64,000 nt of DNA from Lachnospiraceae bacterium (lineage in GTDB: Bacteria > Bacillota > Clostridia > Lachnospirales > Lachnospiraceae): the NCBI GenBank assembly GCA_910575005.1, contig CAJTCL010000004.1, positions 62,001-126,000 on the forward strand, read 5' to 3'. Shown here one piece after another: positions 46,837 to 56,800 of this stretch. The position numbers and the translations under genes are program-made. Under the pieces are notes generated by a model. It was not told the origin of the DNA. It saw only the letters and a program-made list of their open reading frames with translations, and ran no database searches. How positions within the stretch are numbered: position 1 is the stretch's first letter; each line of letters opens with the position of its first letter.

Positions 46837-47738
46837 AATTAACGTGAGTTCGATAAACATACTTATGCAAAAGTCACATATCCCCAGTATAAATTATAAA
46901 TGGATGGCTTTTGGAGTAAAAAAGAGTATGCTGCAAGACCAGCCATCAGGTTGACCACAAAATTGCAACTGCTCCTGTGTCTGGAATGCTCAATCTGGCA
47001 GGTGTTCTTCAGAAAATTGTTTACAGATTCTATTACAGCCCGCTTCCTTAATAGGAGCCTGTCTGTGAAACGCAGCATACCTGGCTTTTTCGCATTCTTT
47101 TTCTGCTTGGTGATGAGCTGCACCCCTTTATCCAATAGTTTTTCAAACAGCTTCTTGGACACATACCCTTATCTGCAAACAGTTTTCCGAAAGGTTCTTT
47201 GTTAGGTGTTCCATAACCTTTTGGTTGCGGCCGTCTACCTTGCCAGATGTCAGACAGAAGTTCAATATTTCCCCACGATCATTAATGACAAGATGGAATT
47301 TGAAGCCATAAAACCATCCTGTGGAACTTCTACACCTCTGTGCAATGCCGTCAAAAATTTTGTGCTGTGTATTCTGTGACTGTCACACACATCCAGTGTT
47401 GTGGAGTCTACAAAAACTTATGCCAGTGCAGAGTGATTTTGAGTTTATTGACAGTACAAACAGTCAGAGGCATCAGCATAGGGCATAAGCTCCACTAAGC
47501 AGTTATAGCTGACCAGCCTAGTGAAGAATTTGCGGCAATCCTTTTGGATAAACTTTGTATCATGCCATTTGAATGTCCGATAACCAGATAGGTAGAAAAT
47601 GACACAGATTATCATAATCTCGCTGAGTGAGAGGGCTGAGGATGGTTCAAAAGATTTGGTATGATTGGGTTTGACGATTTTATTATATCAGAGAAATAGG
47701 CTTATGGACATTTATTTTCCATCGAACTCACGTTAATT
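46837..47738 (-). mobile_element. IS982-like insertion sequence, inactive (902 bp)
   Basis: Bounded by 18-bp terminal inverted repeats AATTAACGTGAGTTCGAT (46,837-46,854) and complement (47,721-47,738). Minus-strand reading gives a DDE transposase in pieces: DSTTLDVCDSHRIHSTKF, then DGFMASNSILSLMI, then GYVSKKLFEKLLDKGVQLITKQKKN and SVNNFLKNTCQIEHSRHRS. Several stops and shifts interrupt it between 47,160 and 47,700, so it cannot make transposase. IS982 is the best fit from the C-terminal motifs. Confidence 0.75.
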
Positions 47739-47853
47739 ATCAGTTAATATGTGATATGTTTTAGATTTTATCATTTAATTTCCGTAAATTCAAGGAAAAA
47801 TAGATATTGAACAACCTAGCTATACAAAAGAGAAAAAACGGAAAATTTTCCTC
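47739..47853. other. Short AT-rich intergenic stretch
   Basis: Nothing recognisable between the insertion sequence and the terminator of the next gene. Confidence 0.5.
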
Positions 47854-47895
47854 AAAAAAATCAGCAATTTGCACAATTATGTACAAACTGCTGAT
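47854..47895 (-). terminator. Terminator of the zinc-ribbon/TPR gene
   Basis: Minus strand: ATCAGCAGTTTGTAC / GTGCAAATTGCTGAT followed by TTTTTTT. Confidence 0.88.
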
Positions 47896-47915
47896 CAAAA
47901 TTATCGTTTGTTGTA

Positions 47916-49094
47916 TTAAGGTACATAAATATAATTGCATTTCAGTACATCTGATGTCATACCATATTGATCGACTACAATCAAGGATAAAATATTATTT
48001 CCTTCTGGCAAATAAATGGGCTCTGTATACTGTCTGGACTCAGTGGTAGGTTCTGTGCCACCCCAAGTATAATAGACCTTACAGCCCTCAGGTACTTCAA
48101 CCGTAATCGGCTGCTGATTGTAAAAGCTGCCGCCGCTAGGCGTTACTTTTGGCACTTCCGGTTTTAGAAGCTCTACATAAAAATCTCCCTCCACCTCTTC
48201 ACTATAAATATTATAGCTGTTCTTTGTAAGAGCACGAATATGCACTTCCTGATCCGGCTCTACTGGAATAGGATTGCGATATTCTAATCCCTGTCTGGGA
48301 TCTGTGCCATCGAGTGTATAATAAATTTTACAGTCTTCCTCTGCAAGAATTCCCACCATAATGGGTTCCGTATGAACGCCTTCGGCGGTGTCAAATTCTG
48401 GAATCTCTGGAATATATTCAGAAAACAACTCTAAAATCTCTATATCGTCTACCTGCTCACAGAGAAGTCGAATCGCCTCATAATCCTTGCGCTCTTCATA
48501 GAGCTGGATTAATTGCTGATAAACCTCTTTGCTGTCTGGCTGTTCTTGGCGTACCTCCTCAAGAAGTATTACCGCTTCACGAGAATCTCCACGCAATACA
48601 TAGATTTCTGCAAGAAATAATTTGGCTTCTAGATTATTTGGCTCCAACTCCAACGCTCGTTTGACACTACTCTCTGCTTCCCTGTAATTTTTATCATTGT
48701 GATAATTCCTGGCCTGCTGCATCTGATAATCATAAGAATTATTTCTGCTGTCATTTACTAGCAGTATTATCACTGTCACCAAAATAATCAACAGTATAAT
48801 TGCCACAATTGCAAATACCACCCGCTTCTTATGTTTTCGATTTCCTTTCTTTGCCTTTCCTTTTTTCCCTGCCTGATTTGATTCCGATTTCTGTGTGTGA
48901 TTTTCCTTTGTCTGTGCCGGCAGGGGATTCTTTTTTATACCCTCTGCTTTTTTCTTCTCGTCCTCTTTGAGCACATCACGCAGAAAATCATCTTCCAGCA
49001 AATTGTAATCAGATACAATCTGCGCTTCCCTTCCACAGACAGAACAGTAAATACATCCTACCTTTATCTCTGCCCCGCAATTTGCGCATTTCAT
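47916..49094 (-). CDS. Zinc-ribbon, TPR and chitobiase-like domain membrane protein
   Basis: 392 residues in clear blocks: a zinc ribbon (CANCGAEIKVGCIYCSVCG, residues 3-21), a charged linker, a Lys-rich stretch, one membrane helix (about 92-113), TPR-type repeats (about 125-215) and two CHB_HEX_C-like beta domains, each with a YYTLDGTDP / YYTWGGTEP motif (about 262 and 345). The ribbon is cytoplasmic and the rest presumably outside. Function unknown; similar architectures are common in clostridia. Confidence 0.78.
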   Translation of the reverse strand: MKCANCGAEIKVGCIYCSVCGREAQIVSDYNLLEDDFLRDVLKEDEKKKAEGIKKNPLPAQTKENHTQKSESNQAGKKGKAKKGNRKHKKRVVFAIVAIILLIILVTVIILLVNDSRNNSYDYQMQQARNYHNDKNYREAESSVKRALELEPNNLEAKLFLAEIYVLRGDSREAVILLEEVRQEQPDSKEVYQQLIQLYEERKDYEAIRLLCEQVDDIEILELFSEYIPEIPEFDTAEGVHTEPIMVGILAEEDCKIYYTLDGTDPRQGLEYRNPIPVEPDQEVHIRALTKNSYNIYSEEVEGDFYVELLKPEVPKVTPSGGSFYNQQPITVEVPEGCKVYYTWGGTEPTTESRQYTEPIYLPEGNNILSLIVVDQYGMTSDVLKCNYIYVP

Positions 49095-49096
49095 CC

Positions 49097-49939
49097 TTAA
49101 CCCTCTTCTATACTCTGTACACAGTTATTCATCAGCATGGCAATCGTCATTGGCCCTACCCCGCCTGGAACTGGCGTAATAGCAGAAGCAATCGGTTCTA
49201 CTTCCTCGTATTTTACATCTCCGCATAATTTATTATTCGGATCTCTGTGAATGCCGACATCAATAACAACTGCCCCATCCTTGACATATTCTGCCCCGAT
49301 AAACCGTGGTTTTCCCATTGCCACAATCAGAATATCTGCTTGTCTGCAAATTTCAGGTAGATTTTGAGTTTTGGAATGAGTAACAGTTACAGTGGCATTT
49401 TCCCTAAGCATCAACAATGCCATTGGTTTGCCAACAATATTACTTCTGCCAATTATCACACAGTGCCGACCCGCTATTTCCACGCCAGAACGCTTCAAAA
49501 GTTGGATAATTCCTGCGGGAGTACAGGATAGAAAACCTGGTTCACCAATCGTCATAGCTCCCACACTCTGAGGATGGAACCCATCCACATCCTTTGTCGG
49601 ACTGATGGCCTGGATTACTTTGTCCTCACAGATATGCTTAGGCAGAGGAAGTTGTACTAAAATACCTTTTACCTCTGGCTTCTGATTCAATTCTGCAATT
49701 AACTTCAACAGTTCTTCCTCAGTCGTTTCCTCTGGCAATTCATAGGCCAGGGATTCAATCCCAATATAAGCACAGGCATTTTTCTTGTTTCTTACATAAA
49801 CACTGGAAGCTGGATCTGCCCCTACTTGGATTACTGCCAGCGCACCTGTTTTTCCCTCTGCCCGTAAAGCCGCCGTCTTCTCCTTTAACTCATCCTTGAT
49901 CTGCTGTGAGATCATCTTTCCATCTATGATTTCTGCCAT
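49097..49939 (-). CDS. folD: Bifunctional methylene-THF dehydrogenase / cyclohydrolase
   Basis: 280 residues. Catalytic Lys in YVRNKKNACAYIGI (about 50-63), cyclohydrolase/dehydrogenase signature GRSNIVGKPMALLML and PVPGGVGPMTIAMLM at the end. It interconverts methylene-THF and formyl-THF. Directly downstream of fhs, so the two supply one-carbon units together. Confidence 0.97.
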   Translation of the reverse strand: MAEIIDGKMISQQIKDELKEKTAALRAEGKTGALAVIQVGADPASSVYVRNKKNACAYIGIESLAYELPEETTEEELLKLIAELNQKPEVKGILVQLPLPKHICEDKVIQAISPTKDVDGFHPQSVGAMTIGEPGFLSCTPAGIIQLLKRSGVEIAGRHCVIIGRSNIVGKPMALLMLRENATVTVTHSKTQNLPEICRQADILIVAMGKPRFIGAEYVKDGAVVIDVGIHRDPNNKLCGDVKYEEVEPIASAITPVPGGVGPMTIAMLMNNCVQSIEEG

Positions 49940-49975
49940 AGTTTTTCTTCCTTTCCATATTTTACCTGTTGTCGC

Positions 49976-51646
49976 TTAAAACAGTCCCGTAATCACACCT
50001 TTGTCATCCACATCTATGCCATAAGCTGCTGGAGTTTTGCCAAGTCCTGGCATCGTCATAATTGCTCCAGTAACAGCCACCACAAACCCTGCTCCTGCAG
50101 ATACATATACCTCACGGACATTGACGGTAAAATTTTGGGGACGTCCAAGCTTGGTCTGATCATCCGACAAGGAATATTGTGTCTTAGCCATACAGACTGG
50201 AAAATGCCCCATGCCAAGCTCCTCAATCCGTTTTAATTCCTTAAGTGCCGCTGGCGTGTAACTTACACCATCCGCACCATAAATCTCCTTAGCCACTGTC
50301 TCGATTTTCTCAGTCAAGGACAATGCATCACCATAAAGTGGTGCAAAATGACTCTCTTTTTCGTCCAACGTCTTAAGTACCTTTTCAGCAAGGGCAATTC
50401 CACCCTCTCCGCCTTTCTCCCAGACCTCGGATAAGGCAAATTCACAGCCACGTTCACGACAAAACTGTTCAATATAATCTGTCTCTGCCTTGGTATCTGT
50501 GAGAAAGGAATTTAAAGTGACCACCACTGGAACGCCATATTTCTGCAGGTTTTCGATATGCTTCTCCAGATTCACGATTCCTCTCTTTAAGGCCTCCAAA
50601 TTTTCCGTAGAAAGCTCTGCTTTTGGTACTCCACCATTATATTTTAAAGCACGCACAGTAGCTACCAGTACAACAGCGTCTGGCTTTAAGCCTGCCATGC
50701 GGCATTTGATATCTAAAAATTTCTCTGCTCCTAAATCGGCGCCAAAACCAGCCTCTGTCACCACATAATCAGCAAGCTTTAATGCTGTCTTAGTGGCACG
50801 AACACTATTGCAGCCATGTGCAATATTGGCAAATGGACCTCCATGAACGATAGCCGGCGTATGCTCTAAAGTTTGAATCAAGTTGGGCTTGAGCGCTTCT
50901 TTTAACAGCGCAGCCATAGCGCCTGTTGCTTTCAAATCATCTGCTGTCACTGGCTTGCCCTGAAAATTATATGCCACAATCATTCTGCCCAGACGTTTTT
51001 TAAGGTCTGCCATATCATCCGCAAGACATAATACTGCCATCACCTCCGAGGCCACAGTGATCACAAAATGATCTTCACGGACCATGCCATCCATTTTATT
51101 TCCTAATCCTACGACAATATTTCGCAGTACACGGTCATTCATATCTAAGCAGCGTTTCCAGACCACTTGTCTTGGATCAATGCCAAGCTCATTCCCCTGC
51201 TGAATATGGTTATCCAGCAATGCTGCTAATAGATTATTCGCTGAGGTAATCGCGTGAAAATCTCCGGTAAAATGCAGATTTAATTCTTCCATCGGCACCA
51301 CCTGCGCATAACCGCCGCCGGCTGCGCCGCCCTTAATGCCAAAACAAGGCCCTAAGGATGGCTCACGCAATGCCAGAACCGCTTTCTTTCCCATTCTGCC
51401 GAAGGCTTCTCCAAGTCCTACGCTGGTAGTAGTCTTGCCTTCTCCTGCTGGCGTGGGATTGATTGCTGTCACCAGAATCAATTTTCCATCCTGATTGTCC
51501 TTGATTTTCTCCATCAATTCATCTGAGAGCTTTGCCTTGTACTTTCCATACAGTTCTAACTCATCCTCCGCAATTCCTAGCTGTGCTGCCACTTCTCGAA
51601 TATGAAGCATTTCTGTTTCTTGTGCAATTTGAATGTCTGTTTTCAT
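49976..51646 (-). CDS. fhs: Formate-tetrahydrofolate ligase
   Basis: 556 residues, the normal size. P-loop [18 protein letters not shown] (about 64-81), [18 protein letters not shown] and [24 protein letters not shown] at the C-terminus are family signatures. Activates formate with ATP onto THF. AAGGAG before the ATG. A non-coding mobile-like element occupies the region just upstream. Confidence 0.97.
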   Translation of the reverse strand: MKTDIQIAQETEMLHIREVAAQLGIAEDELELYGKYKAKLSDELMEKIKDNQDGKLILVTAINPTPAGEGKTTTSVGLGEAFGRMGKKAVLALREPSLGPCFGIKGGAAGGGYAQVVPMEELNLHFTGDFHAITSANNLLAALLDNHIQQGNELGIDPRQVVWKRCLDMNDRVLRNIVVGLGNKMDGMVREDHFVITVASEVMAVLCLADDMADLKKRLGRMIVAYNFQGKPVTADDLKATGAMAALLKEALKPNLIQTLEHTPAIVHGGPFANIAHGCNSVRATKTALKLADYVVTEAGFGADLGAEKFLDIKCRMAGLKPDAVVLVATVRALKYNGGVPKAELSTENLEALKRGIVNLEKHIENLQKYGVPVVVTLNSFLTDTKAETDYIEQFCRERGCEFALSEVWEKGGEGGIALAEKVLKTLDEKESHFAPLYGDALSLTEKIETVAKEIYGADGVSYTPAALKELKRIEELGMGHFPVCMAKTQYSLSDDQTKLGRPQNFTVNVREVYVSAGAGFVVAVTGAIMTMPGLGKTPAAYGIDVDDKGVITGLF

Positions 51647-51714
51647 AAATAACTCCTTTCGTTTGTCATAGGCGGAAAACCACTTCCCTTGGGGGGGAGG
51701 AGCCTTGTAAATAG

Positions 51715-51742
51715 TTGCAAAAATATTATCCCCTGTTATAAT
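51715..51742 (+). promoter_or_regulatory. Promoter of the solo IS605-like RNA
   Basis: TTGCAA (51,715-51,720), spacer 16, TATAAT (51,737-51,742). Directed away from fhs, into about 310 bases of non-coding sequence. Confidence 0.65.
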
Positions 51743-51749
51743 CCATACA

Positions 51750-52060
51750 TAGAGAAAACCGTTGGAAGTGATTGCTCTGAAGGCACTCTTTGTACATTGA
51801 AAAGTTAAGATATGAGGTTTTTAACACGAACCGTTGTTAATGTAAAATCTTAAACGTATCAGAAACCAACTGCATGGCATGGGAAGTTTTAGTACCTGAT
51901 ACAGTTACAGCCGAGTAAAACTTTGCTGTAAAGGGTGTTGTCAGCCACCCTATGATGTAACGCCACAATAGGCAGCAATACTTATTGGGTTTAAAGGTCG
52001 GAGGCTTACGCCGTTATTACGACTGGGCAGTTACAAGCCCACTACCTTTAGGTGGTGGGT
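51750..52060 (+). ncRNA. Predicted structured RNA, omega-RNA-like
   Basis: Inferred transcript from the promoter above to the terminal stem. No ORF with an RBS lies in it. Structure suggested by the stems listed for the element. Identity as omega-RNA is by resemblance of the 3' end only. Confidence 0.45.
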
Positions 52061-52106
52061 AGTTGACATGGTACCTCCCATCTATTATAATTGATGATAA
52101 CACAAC

Positions 52107-54704
52107 CTATACACACTCGTCTATATATTGCTCAAACTCAGACAGGGACATTAGGATTTTTCTGGGTTTTGTTCCCTCCTCAGGTCCCACTACACCAGCC
52201 TCCTCTAATTGGTCCATGATTCTGGCCGCCCGATTAAAACCGATCTTAAACATACGCTGCAACATACCAATGGAACCTTTGTCTTTCTCTATCACAAATT
52301 TCCCCGCTTCCACAAAATATGTGTCCCTGTCATCCCCTCCACCGGCACCGGAAGTACCAGAAGAGATGGAAATGGTATTCATCTTATCCTCAATCTCTGT
52401 ATTATATACCACAGTGCTCTGCTTTTTCAAAAAGTCTACCACTGCTTCCACCTCTGGATCAGAGACAAATGGTCCCTGTACACGCAGTGGTTTTTGATAT
52501 CCTTGCGGATAGAAAAGCATATCACCATTCCCCAGCAGCTTTTCTGCTCCATTCATATCCAGGATAGTCCTAGAATCCACACCAGAGGAAACAGAAAAAG
52601 CAATTCTTGAAGGCATATTTGCTTTGATTAATCCAGTAATAACATCCACGGAAGGCCGCTGGGTGGCAATGATTAGATGGATTCCTGCAGCCCTTGCAAG
52701 CTGCGCCAGACGGCAGATGGCATCCTCCACATCTCCCGGTGCCACCATCATCAAATCTGCCAACTCGTCCACCACAATGACAATCTGAGGCAATTTCTTT
52801 GGTTTTGTCTCATCTTCCACATCCTCAATAGCTTCCACCTTCTGATTGTATCCTTTTAAATCACGCACCTGGTAATCTGCAAATTTCTGATAACGGTCTG
52901 TCATCTCCGCAACTGCCCAATGCAGTGCTCCCGCCGCTTTCTTAGGATCTGTGACAACTGGAATAAATAAATGGGGAATCCCATTATATACACTTAACTC
53001 CACCACCTTAGGATCAATCAATATCAATTTTACATCCTCTGGATCTGCCTTATATAAAATACTCATAATAATGGTATTGATACAAACTGATTTTCCTGAA
53101 CCAGTGGCCCCTGCAATTAACAGATGCGGCATTTTAGCGATATCTGCCACAATCACCTGACCACCGATATCTTTGCCGGCTGTAAAACAGATACTGGAAG
53201 AATGTTTCTGAAATTCTGGCGCCTCAATCAGCTCACGGAATCGCACCATGATATTTTCCTTATTGGGCACTTCAATGCCTACAGCCGCTTTTCCTGGAAT
53301 TGGCGCCTCAATACGAATGTCGGCAGCCGCCAAATTTAATTTAATATCATCTGCCAAATTTACAATCTTGCTGACCTTGACACCCAATTCTGGCTGCAAC
53401 TCATAACGAGTGACACTGGGACCGCAGCTTACATCTGTGACTGTGACATTGACACCAAAATTTTTAAGGATTTGCTGTAACTGTATGGCAGTCTCCTGAA
53501 GCTGCTGTCTGTTATCATTTTTTGCAGAATCACCAGGCTTTAACAGCGACACTGGCGGAAAAACATGACGGCGTACTGCATCCTTGCTTCCCTGTGCCTG
53601 TATAAAAATTGCATCTTTATCCATTTCCTCTGATTGTATAGAAGTGGGATTTTTTTGCAGCTCGTCCGCTGACATCGAAATAGATTCTTCCTGCGATTGT
53701 TGTGAGGACATCGTAACTGGAATCTCTTGCATATCATCTGAGGGCATAGAGATAGAAATCTCTTGCATTCCATCCGACGGCATGGACACTTCCTGTGCTT
53801 TTCTGCCCCTTTTGGTCTTTTTATGTATCTTCTCCTCTTTCTCAGACTCTATTTCACTTTTCTGTAACTGTGGCTTTTTCTCGTTTTCAATTGGATCAGC
53901 AGCAATCTCCACCATAGAACCATCGGTATGAAATTCCTCCGATAAAGTCAATTCACTAATATTGTCAGAGTTCTTTGGCGGCATCGGCTGAATCTTCGTA
54001 TCAAACACTACTCCTTCTGCTTTGCGGTTTATACGTCTCTGTTCTTGCTCCTCTCTGCGCAGTTCCCTGACTTCCCTGTGCTCTTTTGCACTGTCATAGA
54101 CTTTACGACTGCCTTTTTTTACCCCTCCTAGAAAAGAACGTTCTGTCAAAATCACTAATGAAATAATCAAGGTTATTACATCTACCACATAAGCTCCCAC
54201 TTTGCCAATAGCTGGACAAAGCACGCCGGCAAGTAAGCCACCCAGAGCACCGCCTCCACTCCTATGCTCCACTGCAAACTGGAAAGATTTTAGAATCGAA
54301 TAACTTTTCCCATTCCCAACAATCAATTCCACAAACAGACATAAAAATGACACAAACAAAATTCCTGCGATTAATTTTATCATGGCAATGCCATTATCAC
54401 GGTTGGACACATAAAATGCCGCCCCTACAAATACACAAATCGGAACTAGATAGGCCATCATACCAAATAATCCAAAACTTAATCCACTGACTTTTGCTCC
54501 TAAGAACCCCCCGATACCAAAATTACTAATAAATAGAAGAATACATACTGCCAAAATAGCAAGTAAAATCACTTCACTACGAAAAGATATCTCCTGTGCA
54601 CCAGAACTCTTTCTACTGTTTCTCTTTTTATCAGTTCTGCTTTTTGCACGTTTACGGCTTATGGCTTTTGGGTTATCTTTTTTATTTTCAGGCTTCGCTG
54701 CCAT
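52107..54704 (-). CDS. DNA translocase FtsK/SpoIIIE
   Basis: 865 residues. Four N-terminal membrane helices (about 45-185), a charged linker, the RecA-like motor with Walker [12 protein letters not shown] (about 531-541) and Walker [13 protein letters not shown], and the C-terminal gamma winged helix ([30 protein letters not shown]). The linker holds five 12-residue repeats (residues 308-367, type [12 protein letters not shown]). It pumps chromosomes through the division or spore septum. Whether it is FtsK or SpoIIIE cannot be decided. Confidence 0.95.
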   Translation of the reverse strand: MAAKPENKKDNPKAISRKRAKSRTDKKRNSRKSSGAQEISFRSEVILLAILAVCILLFISNFGIGGFLGAKVSGLSFGLFGMMAYLVPICVFVGAAFYVSNRDNGIAMIKLIAGILFVSFLCLFVELIVGNGKSYSILKSFQFAVEHRSGGGALGGLLAGVLCPAIGKVGAYVVDVITLIISLVILTERSFLGGVKKGSRKVYDSAKEHREVRELRREEQEQRRINRKAEGVVFDTKIQPMPPKNSDNISELTLSEEFHTDGSMVEIAADPIENEKKPQLQKSEIESEKEEKIHKKTKRGRKAQEVSMPSDGMQEISISMPSDDMQEIPVTMSSQQSQEESISMSADELQKNPTSIQSEEMDKDAIFIQAQGSKDAVRRHVFPPVSLLKPGDSAKNDNRQQLQETAIQLQQILKNFGVNVTVTDVSCGPSVTRYELQPELGVKVSKIVNLADDIKLNLAAADIRIEAPIPGKAAVGIEVPNKENIMVRFRELIEAPEFQKHSSSICFTAGKDIGGQVIVADIAKMPHLLIAGATGSGKSVCINTIIMSILYKADPEDVKLILIDPKVVELSVYNGIPHLFIPVVTDPKKAAGALHWAVAEMTDRYQKFADYQVRDLKGYNQKVEAIEDVEDETKPKKLPQIVIVVDELADLMMVAPGDVEDAICRLAQLARAAGIHLIIATQRPSVDVITGLIKANMPSRIAFSVSSGVDSRTILDMNGAEKLLGNGDMLFYPQGYQKPLRVQGPFVSDPEVEAVVDFLKKQSTVVYNTEIEDKMNTISISSGTSGAGGGDDRDTYFVEAGKFVIEKDKGSIGMLQRMFKIGFNRAARIMDQLEEAGVVGPEEGTKPRKILMSLSEFEQYIDECV

Positions 54705-54825
54705 AACATTTCCTCCTAAACATTTTTGCCTGCTCTTCAGGCCTTACTATCAATGGATTTGAAACACCATCTGATATAGTCTATCATATTTGGGAGAAAA
54801 TGTCATTACAACTTTTCTTAGGTTT

Positions 54826-55530
54826 TCAGATTTCGTTATTTTGCTTATTTTCATCGATCATTTCATGAAGTTTCTTCATGGCTTCGTCAATCCCGCCCAC
54901 TTCATTGATAATCCCTTCCTCTACCGCCTGTCTGCCCACCAGAATTGTGCCTAGATCTTTGGTAAGCATCCCTGTGTTCATCATCATTTTTTCTAACGTC
55001 GCCTGCTTTGCAAAGCAATGATCTGCCACAAAGCTGGTAATCCGATCCTGCATCTGCTGAAAATAGTCATAAGTCTGAGGCGCCCCGATCACCAACCCAT
55101 TTAACCTCACTGGATGAATTACCATCGTCCCAGTGGGCACAATATAAGAATAATCTGTGGAAACTGCCAGCGGTACACCTATGGAATGGCTTCCACCCAA
55201 CACTAAAGATACGGTAGGCTTACTCAGAGAAGCTATCATCTCTGCAATTGCCAGGCCAGACTCCACATCTCCGCCCACTGTATTCAATAGAAGCATCACT
55301 CCATCCACAGTATTATCATCCTCAATGGAAGCCAGTTTGGGTAATACATGTTCATATTTCGTAGTTTTAGCATTAGGTGACAAGCTTTCATGTCCCTCAA
55401 TTTCGCCAATAATGGACAATAGATGAATCTTATGATTTTCTTTTCCCTGCTCTAAAGTCATCTGTCCCATTTCCCGAATTTCATCGTTTTCATTTTTATT
55501 TTTTTCCTGCTGTTTTGCATTCTGTTCCAT
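54826..55530 (-). CDS. ClpP-class serine protease, TepA-like
   Basis: 234 residues from the ATG at 55,530 (GGAGGAG close upstream; an in-frame ATG at 55,542 lies on that site). ClpP fold: MLLLNTVGGDVESGLAIAEMI, nucleophile Ser in GGSHSIGVPLAVS and His in TMVIHPVRLNG. An acidic N-terminal extension precedes it. TepA-type proteins stand next to ftsK/spoIIIE in many Firmicutes and were linked to signal peptide degradation. 121 bases upstream of ftsK. Confidence 0.88.
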   Translation of the reverse strand: MEQNAKQQEKNKNENDEIREMGQMTLEQGKENHKIHLLSIIGEIEGHESLSPNAKTTKYEHVLPKLASIEDDNTVDGVMLLLNTVGGDVESGLAIAEMIASLSKPTVSLVLGGSHSIGVPLAVSTDYSYIVPTGTMVIHPVRLNGLVIGAPQTYDYFQQMQDRITSFVADHCFAKQATLEKMMMNTGMLTKDLGTILVGRQAVEEGIINEVGGIDEAMKKLHEMIDENKQNNEI

Positions 55531-55643
55531 ATGCTCCTCCATTCTGCACATACGCCATCTGCCAGAGGCGTTTATCTTATTTTAGTATGGAAAAACATAC
55601 TGTCATTTATACGGAAATGAATTGGCAATTTATGGGGCTGCCG

Positions 55644-55682
55644 TTCACTCGTCAGCCAATATGGAGACAATCACATGCGTGT
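55644..55682. repeat. 39-bp dispersed repeat, copy 2
   Basis: TTCACTCGTCAGCCAATATG and the next 19 bases, matching 24,630-24,668 at 34 of 39 positions. It lies between tepA and the plus-strand glycosyltransferase pair. Confidence 0.6.
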
Positions 55683-55737
55683 CAAATAAACAGTAACTTT
55701 ATGAGGCGAAACAGATGGTAACTTGCGGATAGCTATA

Positions 55738-55766
55738 TTGAAAAAATAATTTGAGTATGTTATTAT
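55738..55766 (+). promoter_or_regulatory. Promoter of the GT2 / membrane protein pair
   Basis: TTGAAA (55,738-55,743), spacer 17, TATTAT (55,761-55,766). Confidence 0.65.
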
Positions 55767-55825
55767 GCTTTTGGTTTATCCTTCCAACTGGTTTAAGATG
55801 AAAGAAAATGAGGTTGATAATAAGA

Positions 55826-56800
55826 ATGAACAGATTGATGGTTGTTGTCCCATGTTATAATGAAGAAGAAGTCTTACCAGAGACGATTTCCCAGTTGGCT
55901 ATGGTAATAGAACAACTATTATCCAAAGAAAAAATTGCCGCTAACAGCGGTGTTCTTTTTGTCAATGACGGAAGCCGTGACCATACATGGGAAATCATCA
56001 CGCAAGCACACAGCAAGAACCCTTATATTTATGGCCTGAATTTAGCTGGAAATGTCGGACACCAGAACGCTTTACTGGCCGGATTGGATGCCGTAAGAGA
56101 CAATTGCAGCATGACCATAAGCATTGACGCCGATTTACAAGATGATATCGCCGTGATAGAACAGATGGTTGATAAATATCTGCAAGGTGCAGATATCGTA
56201 TATGGTGTCAGAAACGACCGGACACAAGATCATTTTTTCAAGAGATTCAGTGCCCAATCGTTTTATAAAGTGATGTCCTCTCTGGGTGTAAAAACGATTT
56301 ATAACCATGCAGATTTCCGGCTGATGAGCCAGAGAGCACTGACAGCCCTCTTTGAATATAAGGAAAGAAATCTATTTTTACGGGGAATTGTCCCTACCAT
56401 TGGCTACTCCTGCGACTGTGTATATTATTCCCGTAAAAAGAGAATGGCTGGAGAGAGTAAATATCCGCTCCGCAAAATGCTGTCCTTTGCCTGGGATGGT
56501 ATCACTTCTTTTAGCATTCGCCCTATCACCATGATTTCTATCATTGGCTTGTTGATTGTGTTTTGTTCTATGATTGCATTTGTCTATACACTATTATCCT
56601 ATTTTATTGGACATACAGAACCTGGATGGCCTTCCCTGATGATTTCCATTTGGTTTCTAGGCGGCGTACAATTATTCTCTCTGGGTATTGTCGGTCAATA
56701 TGTAGGTAAAACCTATATAGAGAGCAAAGAACGGCCTCGTTATATCATCAAGGAATTTTTAGATCACAAGGAGGATTTTTCAAATGATAAAAAAAATTGA
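55826..56800 (+). CDS. GT2-family glycosyltransferase, polyprenyl-phosphate type (GtrB/DPM1-like)
   Basis: 324 residues from the ATG at 55,826 (the family opens RLMVVVPCYNEEEVLPE); a start six codons earlier at 55,808 is possible and neither has a strong RBS. Metal site SIDADLQDD (about 98-106), then two C-terminal membrane helices (about 230-255 and 268-292). Such enzymes load a sugar from a nucleotide onto undecaprenyl phosphate on the inner face. The next gene, a polytopic membrane protein overlapping by 17 bases, would use that lipid-sugar outside. Confidence 0.9.
   Translation: MNRLMVVVPCYNEEEVLPETISQLAMVIEQLLSKEKIAANSGVLFVNDGSRDHTWEIITQAHSKNPYIYGLNLAGNVGHQNALLAGLDAVRDNCSMTISIDADLQDDIAVIEQMVDKYLQGADIVYGVRNDRTQDHFFKRFSAQSFYKVMSSLGVKTIYNHADFRLMSQRALTALFEYKERNLFLRGIVPTIGYSCDCVYYSRKKRMAGESKYPLRKMLSFAWDGITSFSIRPITMISIIGLLIVFCSMIAFVYTLLSYFIGHTEPGWPSLMISIWFLGGVQLFSLGIVGQYVGKTYIESKERPRYIIKEFLDHKEDFSNDKKN

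Larger units (their letters stand above)
51705..52067 (+). mobile_element. Non-coding IS200/IS605-like element (solo right end with omega-RNA-like sequence)
   Basis: A 360-base stretch with no coding capacity. It begins with a strong plus-strand promoter and ends in a GC-rich stem CCCACTACC/GGTGGTGGG (52,038-52,059) followed by AGTTGAC, the format of IS200/IS605 right ends (stem then TTGAC-like target). Internal stems GGGTG/CACCC (about 51,938-51,955) and GGGC/GCCC (52,025-52,040) precede it. tnpA and tnpB are absent. In full elements this part of the transcript is the guide (omega/reRNA) of TnpB. Confidence 0.6.

Noticed and set aside
51647-52067. THF riboswitch or group II intron upstream of fhs
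   Set aside because: Conserved THF-aptamer segments were not found on the fhs strand; no GUGCG start or domain V for a group II intron. The plus-strand IS605-like reading fits better.
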